This document shows positions 24,031 through 35,537 of a stretch of DNA of 64,000 nt, piece by piece (position 1 is the stretch's first letter; every line of letters starts with the position of its first letter). The DNA comes from Artemisia argyi (lineage: Eukaryota > Streptophyta > Magnoliopsida > Asterales > Asteraceae), in assembly GCA_030686995.1 (NCBI GenBank), contig CM060706.1, forward strand, positions 141,259,505-141,323,504. The letters run 5' to 3'. The position numbers and the translations under genes are program-made. The notes under the pieces are model-generated. The model did not search any database, was not told where the DNA came from, and saw only the letters and a program-made list of their open reading frames with translations.

Positions 24031-24189
24031 TTTCACTATTACAATCTACAAACAGTCCTATACTATGCCGGAAAACGAACAGGCAACCGTCACCATCATT
24101 TAAAAACAAATGGCCTACTGCGTCGCCGGAAAACGGACGTCTTTGCCCCCATCATATTCGCCGGAAAACTGTCTGCATGCATGAAAACC
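24031..24189. repeat. Direct repeat, copy 1 (about 160 bp)
   Basis: Nearly identical to 25142-25302, with a handful of substitutions and single-base indels. Contains CGCCGGAAAACGG motifs. The function is unknown. Confidence 0.88.
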
Positions 24190-24248
24190 TATTAATTCAT
24201 TTCATGATATAAATGCGCTTGTTATTATCATTTCATTTTTATGAGTTA

Positions 24249-24504
24249 CTACCTCCGTCTCAAATTTATTGTCTACTATTGACTTTTTTAGTCATTCTTT
24301 TTCAACTTTGACCTTAAATATTTTTGTAGGTGTTATATAATATTTGATGCAAAATATATAAATGGATTGTGTTTTAAGTGTACTTTTGAATGGTATAAAT
24401 TTTTATCAAGTATTATATAATAAAAATATATATATTTATGGTCAAAGTTGAACTAGTTGGACTTTGAAAATTCAAAGTGGACAATAATTTTGGGACGGAG
24501 GGAG
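24249..24504. mobile_element. Stowaway MITE, 256 bp
   Basis: CTACCTCCGTCTC... to ...GGGACGGAGGGAG with inverted arms and TA on each side (24247-24248, 24505-24506). Same family as 21152, more diverged. Confidence 0.9.
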
Positions 24505-25141
24505 TATGACTTATGAGCATAGTCATGTACTTAACAAAGGTGCGCGGACCAAGGGATCATATCTCAAACTTTTGAGCTACAATAATTTTATGTGCTCGGT
24601 CCAAAAGTAAAATCATCGAATTATATAATGAAAATCTTGACAGAGAATAAACAAATGAATATGGCTAATGGGAGTTTCACGTAGATTGAACAGCATGGAA
24701 CGTGGGTTTTAAAATAATATGCATAAATGAGTATTTTGTATTTTTATGTGTATAGTCATGATTCATTCAGTTGGTCATACATGTAAATACGTAATATAAC
24801 TCATTAAGTCATTGCAGATGATCTAATGTTTATATTATCCAGAGACGGTGTCCTTTCACTCAGGTGCGGTGATGAGAACGTCAAAAAAAAATTAGGCCCG
24901 GCACGGAAAAAGAAAATGCCGTATATTACAATATCCATACACCATAATCAATTACAAAAAGCCAAAAATACAAACAAAAATCATTCTTGCAACAAAAGTA
25001 TTACTTTTACAAATAAAATATATTTAAGTAAACCGTGGGTTGGGCCTAGCACATATAATGAGTATAAAAAATTTTAGTGCCCCTTAGTGGGTTGGGCCCG
25101 GCTCGGTTGCTGATAGTGCGCCGGCCCAAAACCGCCCATGC

Positions 25142-25302
25142 TTTCACTATTACAATCTACAAAACAGTACGATATTATGCCGGAAAACGAACAGGCAACC
25201 GTCACCATCATTTAAAAACAAATGGCCTAATGCGTCGCCGGAAAAACGGACATCTTTGCCCCCATCATATTCTCCGGAAAACCGTCTGCATGCATGAAAA
25301 CC
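25142..25302. repeat. Direct repeat, copy 2
   Basis: Partner of 24031-24189. The Stowaway element and about 640 bp of other sequence lie between the copies, so they may be LTR-like or segmental duplicates. Confidence 0.88.
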
Positions 25303-25713
25303 GATCAGAATGATCCATTGCTACTGACGTTCTTGTTTGTCTTTGTACTTTATTTAAACATGTCAGCCCAAGAATTGAAATACGAAGCTGTAATAAAAGA
25401 GACAGTGAGATAATAGTACCTCGTACTCATAACTTAGCAACACAAACTGGCCTTGACCAACCTAAGCCAGCATCATTTGGTCGAAACTGAATAAATAGCA
25501 ATGAATCATCTAAAGCATTTCTATGCTTTCTAATGAAGTTCTCAAAAATGGTAGTTTCCCTCTTCTTGCTAGTCCTGTTGCAAAATCGTAAAGCTTTGCT
25601 TTGTTTACTGTTGACAACTGTCATACCCTCCATGTCATCCTTCTCATTGTGTAGTCACAAATAAAAGTTAGCATAATACCGAAAATGAAAGGAAAAAGGA
25701 GATTTATCACTAA

Positions 25714-26203
25714 CGCTCTGTTCTCGAGTTTTACTTTGTGGGAATGGACATGATAGGTAAAGAAGAGTAAAGAAAAGAAGTGGAAAGAAAAGAAAGTTGC
25801 ATTTATGTTTCATGTTCTCGAGTTGAAAGAAAATGAATGAAAATAGAAGGAAAATAAACAAAGTTGTGTTCTCGAGTAGGGAGGAAAAGGAAGAAAAAAA
25901 GAAAAAAAAAATTATAGTTATGCTTTTTTAAACATAGAAATACATCTGTAACAAAGGATATATAAAATAATAAACGTTACATAACTTATTTTATAACAAA
26001 TAGTTTAGGTGTAAATTTGTTTCCTTCCAAATCCGCCCATATTTGGGCGGAAAATTTTGGAGGAAAAAACCTCTTAATTTTCCTATCAAATCCATCCTAT
26101 TTCCTTTCTTTTCTGTTTGATAAAAACTCGAGAACACAATAATTTTTCTATTTCCTTTCATTTCCTTTCCTTTCCTTTCAAAAACAAACTCGAGAACGCA
26201 GCG
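25714..26203. mobile_element. Tourist-like MITE A, 490 bp
   Basis: Ends CGCTCTGTTCTCGAGTTT and (reverse complement) CGCTGCGTTCTCGAGTTT, flanked by TAA at 25711-25713 and 26204-26206. A TAA target duplication is the PIF/Harbinger-Tourist signature. The interior is GAAAGGAAAT-rich. A diverged relative is at about 35538-36200. Confidence 0.8.
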
Positions 26204-26206
26204 TAA

Positions 26207-26443
26207 GGGGGTGCTTGGTAGGGGTTAAAGGGGGTGGGGAATGGGTAAGATATTTAAAAGGGCCCACATCACTTAATATATGGTGCTTGGTTAGGGAGTG
26301 CAAAGGTATTGATTACCCCGTAGTGGGTAATCAACCATTATAGAGTAAATTGAGGGTAATGTATTGATTACTCACCTCACTCAATCATTTGCATTCCCTT
26401 TCCCTTTCCCTTTCCCTTTACCCACTTTGAACCAAGCGGACCC
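26207..26443. mobile_element. Tourist-like MITE B, 237 bp
   Basis: Ends GGGGGTGCTTGG and CCAAGCGGACCC, flanked by TAA at 26204-26206 and 26444-26446. The left TAA is shared with the right TAA of MITE A. The interior has a GGGTAATCAA / GATTACTC inverted pair and a TTTCCC repeat. Confidence 0.8.
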
Positions 26444-26446
26444 TAA

Positions 26447-27216
26447 ATAGCAACCAAGTTGTACCATTGTAACCACTTTCAAGTTTGATTTTTTTCAAAT
26501 TATTTGCAAGAATGAAACGATAATGAAATTGTATGATCCTTCCCTGCCATCGCCTTCTCCACCGCCAACTAATTACACATTCTCACACAACTCTTTATAT
26601 AATAGTTTAGTATGGTTTGCTTGTAAGTTGTCAGTCATGGGAGGCAAAGAGATGAAGGGGTTATAATCTTTTGGTTTTCTTATATTAATGGTTACCCTTT
26701 CATATTTTCACTTCTTTATGACTCCACATTAGGATTTAATATATCATGGATGTTGCATAAACTACGTTGTACCGTACCACCCATTTATGCACAATACACT
26801 TGCACATTAAATTAAGGGGTTTAACTTTTATATAGTATAGATTACTGTAACATTTTAATTGCATGAGATAAGTTAATCAAGCTTCGTTTCTTTTTTTTCA
26901 TTTTGGTAATAAGTTTTCCAATGATACAAGCAACGAAAAGATAAAAAGGTAACTTGACCAATAAGCTAACAAAGTTGACGATATTTGGAGGGCTTAACTT
27001 CGGTAAAACTATTTCATCTTAATATCCGAATTCTCAGTATAAACACTTTTGTTTTTCTTACTATATGCATAATGCATTTACAAGCAGTACGCATATATGT
27101 AGAACTTGGGTTTCTTCACTTATTATTGTTTAGATAAGCCCACTGGATACAGAATGGGCCTATTTGGACTTTTTCAGTAATATTAGTGAAAGAAGTTGTT
27201 ACTTGTTAGCACGTAT
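26447..27216. other. Intergenic, nothing recognised
   Basis: No open frame or repeat of note. Confidence 0.5.
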
Positions 27217-27345
27217 GAACTTTGTGATTCAAAAGAGAATTAGTAAGATCAAAGTGAGTCATGAAGCCTTCCAAAGCCGTGGAACTTTGTGATTCAAAAG
27301 AGAATTAGTAAGATCAAAGTGAGTCATGAAGCCTTCCAAAGCCGT
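27217..27345. repeat. Perfect tandem duplication, 65 bp period
   Basis: The 64 bp unit starting GAACTTTGTGATTC at 27217-27280 is repeated without a mismatch at 27282-27345, one base apart. Identity implies a recent event. Confidence 0.95.
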
Positions 27346-27861
27346 ATACGACGCTATGCGAGATGTACTACCGCACAAAGTCTCAAAGTATATAATTCTT
27401 TATATAGTGGTGGCCTCAAAATTCATTTTTAACATTAAAATGTTAACGATATATGAAATTTAATTCTAAATATTTGTTAAAATTAACTTCAAGTGGGCGA
27501 GAGTGATGACAAACTCATAAGATTTAAAACTAGGTCATCACAATATATTTTTAAGCGTTATGTTTAGTTATTATATAAACAGTTTTGCACAGGTCTCCTA
27601 CAGCCTTCATGCATTCACATACGTTGGAATACTTAAAACCTTTTTTTATCATTGTACTAGCCTCAAGGCCATCGGGCAGCTAGTTCTAAGATTTTTTTTA
27701 AATAATAGATGATGGAAATGATAGCGTACTCTACTTTCCTAAAATCAAATACTCTATTCTACTCAAATCAAAGACTTATCCATGAACACTTCAACACACG
27801 CATTGAAATTCTTTTTGTTTATATGAAATGCTATAAGTAAATACTAAACAAAACTTCCAAA

Positions 27862-27940
<79 letters not shown>

Positions 27941-27943
<3 letters not shown>

Positions 27944-28121
27944 GAAAACATAGCTACAATACAATGTAGCCAATTGGCTACATTTCCTTTGAAAAAAAAG
28001 GTGGGGACAGGGGGAAAATATGTGTCAGGGTCTAACCGCAAGGACTGAACTGTACATTATTAAAAGTTTTTTCAAATGAATTGTAGCCAACTAGCTACAA
28101 TTAATTGTAGCTAACATTTTC

Positions 28122-28123
<2 letters not shown>
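27941..28123. mobile_element. Micron-like MITE inside a (TA)n tract, 183 bp
   Basis: GGGGAAAACATAGCTACAAT at the left and, inverted, GGGAAAATGTTAGCTACAAT at the right are terminal repeats. Pure TA repeats of about 77 bp (27864-27940) and 78 bp (28126-28203) flank the element on both sides. Rice Micron elements are known to sit in (TA)n microsatellites in the same way. No coding capacity. Confidence 0.75.
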
Positions 28124-28204
<81 letters not shown>

Positions 28205-28208
<4 letters not shown>

Positions 28209-28330
28209 GCTTCTTTCTCTTAATTCAGCTTTCCAATACTTGTAATCCTCCATTTCTCCTTCATAGTACCACTTATCATGCGCCCATTTGTATGGTTTTT
28301 CAACTTCTAAAACATTGTCTTTTATGTTAT
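28205..28330 (-). pseudogene. Exon-like segment, unidentified gene (3' part)
   Basis: Read on the minus strand after an acceptor (TATACAG) at 28331, one frame is strongly protein-like: NIKDNVLEVEKPYKWAHDKW followed by YYEGEMEDYKYWKAEL. No stop occurs before the frame runs into the (TA)n tract at 28203, so the coding sequence appears cut by the microsatellite and Micron-like element. I do not recognise the protein. It may belong with the exons at 30230-30544, 2 kb upstream on the same strand. Confidence 0.35.
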
Positions 28331-30229
28331 CTGTATATAATAGACAAATAGAAGTAATAAAAAAAATGCTAGTTGTTAAATGGTGTTTTTGGTTTTACAG
28401 TTTGTTTAAAAGATTGACAAAAAGTAGTAGACCTGTATATGTTTGTGAGTTCTTTATATGATTATCTTCCATGACCACTGCATATGATAAACAACAGAAT
28501 TATACTACTTATGCATTTTCTAAATAGAAGTTGATAAAAGTCAAAATTATGAAGTGTTCCAGCTACGCAGTCTGTTAGCTTCCATTGCCTAGTAGCTATA
28601 TCCTTTGGTACGTTATCACCAAAAACTACAACCTCCAATAAAACAACACATTAGCACCTGCAAAAATTGATGGATTTATAATCATTAGCTGGCATGGACC
28701 AAACTGCTACCTAATAATTAATGACCACATATTTAACTCCAAACTAATTCAAGAACTAAAGCATATTTGGTAACAAACCTTCTTTGCTTATTTGATCACA
28801 TAACATATATAACTCGACAAATGAAAACCACATTGTTATTGACTTATTGTATGCAAATGAGCATTATTTGAATTCAGTCACTTTAAGGATCTAAAATAGC
28901 AGGCTGTTTGTTGCAGAGTGTAATGGTTTGATGGTGCAATTGCTGCTGAGATAACTTATGCAGAAATATATAAAGAGAAGCTTCTGTTTAGATAAGATGT
29001 TATCTGAAAATTAAAGATGATACAAATAAGCACTTTTCCTGATCCAAACACTCTTTTCGGCTTTCAAAATATGCAATGAGCAGATAGACAACTAACATTC
29101 GAAGGTAAATGTAAAATTAGCAAATTATCTCCAACTCACTAATGGTTGTTTTTTTATCTCTATTTGAATGTATGTTGCGCCACTCATTAATGGTGGAATT
29201 AGTTGTCCAATCCCCATGGTCCAGTTCATTAGTTATGCTGCCCCATGTCAACCACTAAGGCATTCCGTTATCTACATTTCTTCAGTCTTTACTACGCAAA
29301 TTTCACATTTTTGGCTTAACTAATTTACAATATCATATAGACACTAACAAACAATGTCTAAAACGTTGTCTAGATGTCATCATAAAGAATTCTCCCTATA
29401 CACGGCCACACACGCATATATTGTTTCAGTTGTACACTTAATGACTATACCTACAACCAATCACACATTAACCTTGAAAAGATGACTTATTGTTGCACTT
29501 GGTCTCTCATTTAAAATGCACAATTTATATGCATAAAAGTGGATTCCCCCTCTCGCGTAAAAGCGCTTTTTGCTACAAAAGGGGTGTTTGGGTATAGCTG
29601 CAGCAGTACCCGAACAACCATGGTCTAGGAGAAAGGGTGTTTGGTTACAATTTTCATTCAATGTTTACTTTTGTGACGCAAAAAATTCAGTTTTCATTCA
29701 ATCTTGCCTTAGAGAGACATACACGAATGTTAAAGTCAATCTAGTCTCTTCTTTATATTTGAAAAAAAAATGTAAATAAACATAAGACTATTAGTTTGTT
29801 TGTTTTATAAATAAAGAATATCATTAAAACAATGAAAACGATGTTTGGCCAAAATAGCTTAATATTGTTCGGCACATTTGCAAAGGCCAAACAAAAAATT
29901 GTTACAGTCTCGTACAGAATTCTTCCACCCAAGGTCGATGGCTTTTGGTATGCGATCTCAATAGTCACTGTTGTTCTGTTTTTGTTTTCGGAAAGAATAA
30001 GCCCAATGCAATGCAATGTGAGAAAACCAAGACACTCCTATTTGTGATATACACAATGTATTTCACAGCACATTTATATCAATAATGCAAAAAGTTGACT
30101 TAAAGTTTTAACACAATGAAACACATACCCTCCAACCAAACACACATAGACAGACTTCAAAATAGTTATGCCTCTTAGTTGTTTATATACTTGTGTATAG
30201 AGTAGAATACAAATGGTTAATCTACTTAC
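28331..30229. other. Putative intron or intergenic sequence
   Basis: No recognised exon apart from a weak minus-strand frame near 28560-28620. No repeat of note. Confidence 0.3.
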
Positions 30230-30544
30230 CACTTTGATATGTTGATTGTCAACTTCATGTTCCTTGACCAAGCCGATGTCTGCAACTATCGTGCCACCTA
30301 AAGATGATTCAAATACAAAAGAAAAATATTAGAATGGCAATGAAAATGAATATTACTAAGTATTTTATAAAATACTTCGACAGAGAATGTTTAGTGAATT
30401 ATTATAAATGGGCATTAGAAACAAATGAAACGCAGTAGATAACAGCAGATTTACCTTCCACGTCACTTCCTTCTTCGAATGATGATTCATCGATTTTATT
30501 TGATATTTGGCACCTTGCCTTTGAGCTAGAAGAAACCGTGGATC
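30230..30544 (-). other. Two exons of an unidentified gene
   Basis: Minus-strand exons 30544-30455 and 30297-30230 have GT-AG ends and share one open frame across the 157 bp intron. They read GSTVSSSSKARCQISNKIDE..., then GGTIVADIGLVKEHEVDNQH. A further upstream exon may end near 30741. Upstream, 31400-31620 looks like a plant 5' leader (CCCTAACTAAATCC), and a CACGTG box is at 31677. Together these suggest a minus-strand gene from about 31.6 to 28.2 kb whose 3' part is damaged. The product is acidic and Ser-rich in exon 1; no family recognised. Confidence 0.35.
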
Positions 30545-31676
30545 CTATGCCAAGAATAATACAATACAGGTAAGAAAAAATTCAGTTAAAAACTAAGCGT
30601 GTGTTTGGACATGAGTTTTCAAAGTGATAGTCAAATAAATGTTTATTTATTTTATAAACCAGCCAGGTCTTATTAGTTATATGCATGTTCGTTTATAAAT
30701 AATGAATACCTAAATTTGTGACTCGTGACAGTATCATACCAGCAGGAACAACATTTTCTCGACTTTCCTTTTCTAATTACGTCAAAAGCTTCAAATATAG
30801 AGATCGCCCTATACCTGCATACCTAAAAAAAAAAAAAATCATAAAGTAATAGATAAAAGTGGGCAAGAAAATATGTGAACGTTGTAACAAACAACTCAGA
30901 TATTTGAAAATTAGCATGCCCTTCTATCATGTTTACACACCCTCCCATTGCAAAAAAGAAGTTAATACTTGGGCTTTTACGCTACAATTATCGTCAGAAA
31001 CAAATAAAATCAATAAACCATCTTTATATGTATATTCCAAAGGTAAGGATTTGATTTTTATAGGCACTATGAACAAATCTCGAGAAATTGATAAAACAAA
31101 AATTGATAATACCCACAAATTCTACCAACTTTTAGTATTAAACCACGACTCCATATATTTGAAAATACACGGACATCAATCAAACAATTATAATAAAATT
31201 GACAATACCCAAAATTTATAAAAATTAAAAATAACCTGAGAATGAAATGAGCAGTATGTATCCCAAACAGCCTATAACCAATAATCAAACTTCGAACCTC
31301 AACAATAATCAAACTTCAAACCTCAACAAATATATAGGGTTTTAGCTTCATAATACATGGGTTTTGATCTTCATTTAGAACCACAGATATAATTATGATC
31401 CAGATATATATTTTTTTTTCTCTCCAATTGATGTAGACCATAAAATCTTTGTTAAGGTTCGTTTGATGTATAATTCATTGAGGAAAAGGGATTCAATTGA
31501 GAAACAGGAAAAGGAATTCAGGATCGAACTTGGGGGAGATTGGATTTAGTTAGGGTTTTGTGATTGGGGATCTTTGTGTGTTTTTTTTGTTCGGTTATTA
31601 TTTTTTTTGGAACACCGAATGGAGGCTACAATAGAAATCCCGCCCACGCGTTTTATTGTTTAAAGTGAGAAATGGA

Positions 31677-31682
31677 CACGTG
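31677..31682. promoter_or_regulatory. G-box CACGTG
   Basis: A perfect palindromic G-box in the context GGACACGTGGCAGG, about 60 bp upstream of the leader-like sequence of the putative minus-strand gene. The sequence is certain, the role is inferred. Confidence 0.45.
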
Positions 31683-31729
31683 GCAGGCTTTTAAGTTTAT
31701 TACAGGAATATAGCAGATGAGTATTTACG

Positions 31730-32515
31730 AACCGTTCGATAAAAAATTCGTTTATGTTCGTTCGTTTATTAAATGAACGAACATGAACAATATTTTATGT
31801 TCGTTTAGTTAGATGAATGAACATGAACAAAAGTCTCGTCCGTTCATTTATGTTCGTGAACGTCCGATTACGCGTTCGTTAACGTTCGTTTATGTTTATT
31901 TATTTATTTATTTTCATATATCATATCCGAGCCGTCTCATTGATTTGGGGGGCCCGGTACGAAATCACAAGTGAGGCCCCCATAATCAAAGTCTTTCACT
32001 TTTTTTGTATGTGGCCTAAAGTTTGTCTTCTATTTTTTGTATGTGGCCCGGTTCAACTTTGATAATATTTAACAAAGACACTAAAAATTCAAAACGTTTA
32101 TACATAAAACTATAAATATTAATAGATGTATACTAAATTTGGGGCCCCTTACAAAGAGGGGCCCTGTGCGGTTGCACCACTTGCACACGCTAATCGCCGC
32201 CACTGATCATATCTATTAATTTTATAATTTTAAAAATTGGTTTGTTTAAATAAAACAACATTTATAAAACAATATATTATGAAGAATTTAATAAAGTTTA
32301 TGCTTCTTTGTCAATTTTTATTTATGTTCGATCATTTATGTTCGTTTAGTGTTTTAATGAACGAACATAAACGAACATGAACAACTCATTTTCTTAATAA
32401 ACGAACATGAACAAGAAAATTCGTCCGTTTAAGCGTCCGTGTCCGTTTATTTGTTCGGTTAAAATTAAATGAACGAACATGAACAAGGCTCCGTTCGTGT
32501 TCGTCCGGTTCGTTT
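31730..32515. repeat. AACGAACATAAACGAAC-type repeat, copy 2, with insertion
   Basis: Fold-back block of CGTTCATTTA / TAAATGAACG motifs as at 18370. It is interrupted at about 31925-32215 by sequence with GGGGGGCCCGGTACG and GGGGCCCTTACAAAGAGG motifs, so nested insertion is likely. Confidence 0.65.
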
Positions 32516-32787
32516 AGTGCCCTACTTAAGATGAAGTGGTATAGAAAATATAAAGACAAAGCTACATTGTTTATTATAACGTTCCAACAACATGAAATAT
32601 ATCAACAAAAAAAAATAATTAAGGTACAGAAAATGTGTGTTTTGTAGTTACGTTTACAATTAAAGAGAACCCTTAAAATCCTAAGATGATCCTAATCATC
32701 TTGATTTTAATGTTCGTTCTTGTCACAGTGTTGACACCGGACCATTTTGCTACAAAAGATCGACATGTCAAATTGTTCCTTCAGTAT

Positions 32788-33673
32788 CTAAAATGAAGGG
32801 ACAACACCATATCCACCTTCTACCATATGGTTTGTAGGAAACATTTGGTCCACATCAACATCTCCATTAGTTCTCTTAGCGAAACGACCTTTGATCCTTG
32901 GCCTTGTTTCCGCGTAAGCTTTTCTTGATGCGTAGCGTATTGTTTTTTCAAATTTTCTTGTTTTCTTCTTCTCTCTGTACCTCAACACCCTTGCCTCTCG
33001 ATCCATCGGAGAGAGTTGGGTTGCCACTTGAAGTTGAGGGTTTGAGAATAGATCGATTGTCCCTTTTGCGGGTCTAGGGTTTGACAACGAATGTTGTTCA
33101 GTTCTTGTTGAATCTGGTACGACTCCAACTTCCATCGATGACATGGAAACCTACACAATTATAACAAACAAAGTTGATCAACTATCTAATATGCAACATT
33201 CAATAATTAGGTATAAAGTTTTATTGACATTCAATAATTAGGTATTTAGGTATAAGTTTTATTGAAGAAGCAACATATTATATTCTCCTTATCGCTAGAA
33301 AATGTTAAATAATCAAACATATAAAATGCACTTATAATAAAAGTAGAGTACTTATACAGAAGTTATGGTTTGATCACATTGCTTTACTTGTCGTTGTCAA
33401 GATATATCCTTAAACAGATAAAGATCAAATATTTCATTTACATGGTGCATATTAAACAAGCCATTTCTAGAACAAAAAACACATCCAAATATATAAATTG
33501 ATGTGGAAAATTCACGTTCTAAATAAAAGATGGAAAAAGTTTTTGAGGCAAGAAATATGAATCACTTGATCTTGACTTTTACTCGTAAAGGAGAAACAAA
33601 AAGTTCCACGAAAATGATGAAAGTAAAAATAGTCATAATATGACTACACTGTTTCAAAGACCACGTAACATCT

Positions 33674-33723
<50 letters not shown>

Positions 33724-33904
33724 CTAATTTTGTTTATTTTATTTTTTTATTATTATTTTTTGTCTTAAAACTTATTACTTGCTGGTAATAATTTGAACAG
33801 ACAGAAAATTTTATCTTTGAATCCAAAATTGTTCAAAATATAAAGAAGTAAAGAAAAGAAACTACTATGATAATAGATCAAAACAACAACTTTAATTTGA
33901 TAAA

Positions 33905-33952
<48 letters not shown>

Positions 33953-35211
33953 TTTTTTGCATATGAGAAAAAAAGATGAGATTATTTTTGTTACAAGTAA
34001 AATAAATAGTGTGTCATGACTTATGAGATTTGATGCATGAATTATAGTATCAAGTGCATGTATGTATGAAATTTAACATTACTTAATATAGAAACTTACA
34101 CTATGAGTAAGTACAGGATAGCCATAACCACCACTAGCACCACCATTAGATGACTCATATTCCATACCAAGCTGAAACTTTTGGTTGTGGACTTCATGAT
34201 GATGAAACTGATGATGATTCTTCTGAACCGGCACCACGCTATCGGCCTCGCCTTTAGCACTATACATTTTTTCGGACCCTTTATTAAAACATTGTTGTTG
34301 ATCATCACCTCCAAATTCCATAAACTCCAAATACTCATCTTCACCACCTTCTCCATTGTATACAAAACCACTTTCTTTGGTATTTCCATTTTGACTGTTT
34401 TTCGGTGCAGGACCATCGAATAATAACCATGAAGCTGCCTCACTTTCGTCCTCATCATCAATAGTGTCTTCACCTTCATGTCACAAAATAACATTGTTAG
34501 TTAGTGTCAATGAGACCATCCAATTATATATACAACAATTATATATTTCGTGATATATCGTGACATAGTTAGTTGTCTTGAAAAACAACTAAAAATATAT
34601 ACAAAATTGAAAATTTATACTCTAATAGAAAATCATCGCTAGTAACATGGTAATCGGTTAACAATGAATAATTTCACTTAAATATCATTTAAATGCCACT
34701 TTTTTTTTTCCTGAAACAATCAATCATAAGCGCTTTCTAAATTTAGAAATAAATAACCTAAATAAGTGAATTCACATTTAGCAATACCTTGTTCTGTTCC
34801 AGATAAAAATCCACTTTGAGAATCAACTCCTAGGCCAATTACGGACCTCGGGTCATTAGCCCGAGGTCCATACATTGCGCCAGGAATAGGCAACACCGGG
34901 ACGCGGTGATGCCTTCTGGCAAGAGGGTTTGCAGCATGGATATCCGCGTCACAAGTGACGCAAAGTGAGGCAGCATCCGCCTTGCATATAAAAGCAGCTG
35001 GAGCTTGCTCACAAGCTTCACACACCCAGACGCGCTCGTGTTGAGAAGACTGAAGCTTATTCGCCGCGTGGATGCGGGCATCACACGCGGTGCATAAGTA
35101 GGCCGCGTCTGGGCGACAGTATATTGTGCAAGGGGCGGAGCGACAAGTGTCGCAAACTCGAGCAAAGGTAGTACTTGTTTTGAGGCATAAAGTACTACTA
35201 TGATCCAACAT
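32788..35211 (-). CDS. COL: CONSTANS-LIKE zinc-finger transcription factor (386 aa)
   Basis: Group I CONSTANS-LIKE protein: a nuclear regulator of light and flowering responses that binds DNA through its CCT domain with NF-Y partners. Exons on the minus strand are 35211-34788, 34473-34100 and 33150-32788, with GT-AG introns of 314 and 949 bp in consistent phase. B-box 1 is at residues 20-61 (C20, C23, C32, D35, C40, C43, H48, H58) and B-box 2 at 64-104. A SWLLFDGP motif follows in exon 2, [16 protein letters not shown] spans the second intron, the CCT domain is at about 317-359 ([20 protein letters not shown]...), and the C terminus is GYGVVPSF. Length is typical (CO is 373). Most group I genes have one intron; the first one here is extra. 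B-box 1 has nine residues between its last two histidines instead of eight. The start at 35211 is the first in-frame ATG. Confidence 0.92.
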
Positions 35212-35279
35212 AATTTGGTGTTTGGGGTTTGATGTGTGGTTTGTGTGGTGTGTTTGAGTTTTGGTTTTGTGATCACCAT
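34839..35279 (-). other. Overlapping upstream ORF of the COL gene
   Basis: An ATG at 35279, 68 bp upstream of the COL start, opens a frame of about 146 codons that overlaps the COL exon 1 in another frame. If the transcript begins upstream of it, most scanning ribosomes would meet it first. The peptide looks like an out-of-frame translation, not a real protein. The transcription start is not known. Confidence 0.35.
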
Positions 35280-35328
35280 AAAGAAGGAAAAATACAAGTG
35301 GGGATATGGAGGAGAATCCAGGAGCTGA

Positions 35329-35334
35329 CACGTG
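35329..35334. promoter_or_regulatory. G-box CACGTG upstream of COL
   Basis: A perfect G-box (context GACACGTGGG) about 120 bp upstream of the COL ATG. G-boxes bind bHLH/bZIP factors of light signalling, which suits a COL promoter. If the leader is long it could lie in the 5' UTR. Confidence 0.5.
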
Positions 35335-35379
35335 GGTAATAACTAGTGGGTGAGAACTGTTTGGAGGATTTTCTTTTTT

Positions 35380-35414
<35 letters not shown>

Positions 35415-35537
35415 GAGGATTATTTAGTCATACTTTGTGTGGGGTCAATGATATATGCATAACTGTTCAAAATAAAATGAGATGTACCAAAGCTTATTGT
35501 ACACCAATATTTCTGAGAAGTTTTGATCGACATTAAA

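Noticed and set aside
24826..25313. Two adjoining ORFs of about 80 codons
   Set aside because: They overlap a dispersed direct repeat and show no domain.
27791..28041. Tyr-Ile repeat peptides
   Set aside because: Translation of a (TA)n microsatellite.
34096..34494. 132-codon minus-strand frame in COL exon 2
   Set aside because: Out of frame with the spliced COL protein, which has the SWLL and HSVSMSS motifs.
35212..35331. 40-codon N-terminal extension of COL
   Set aside because: The extended frame starts with GTG, not ATG, and has no family counterpart.
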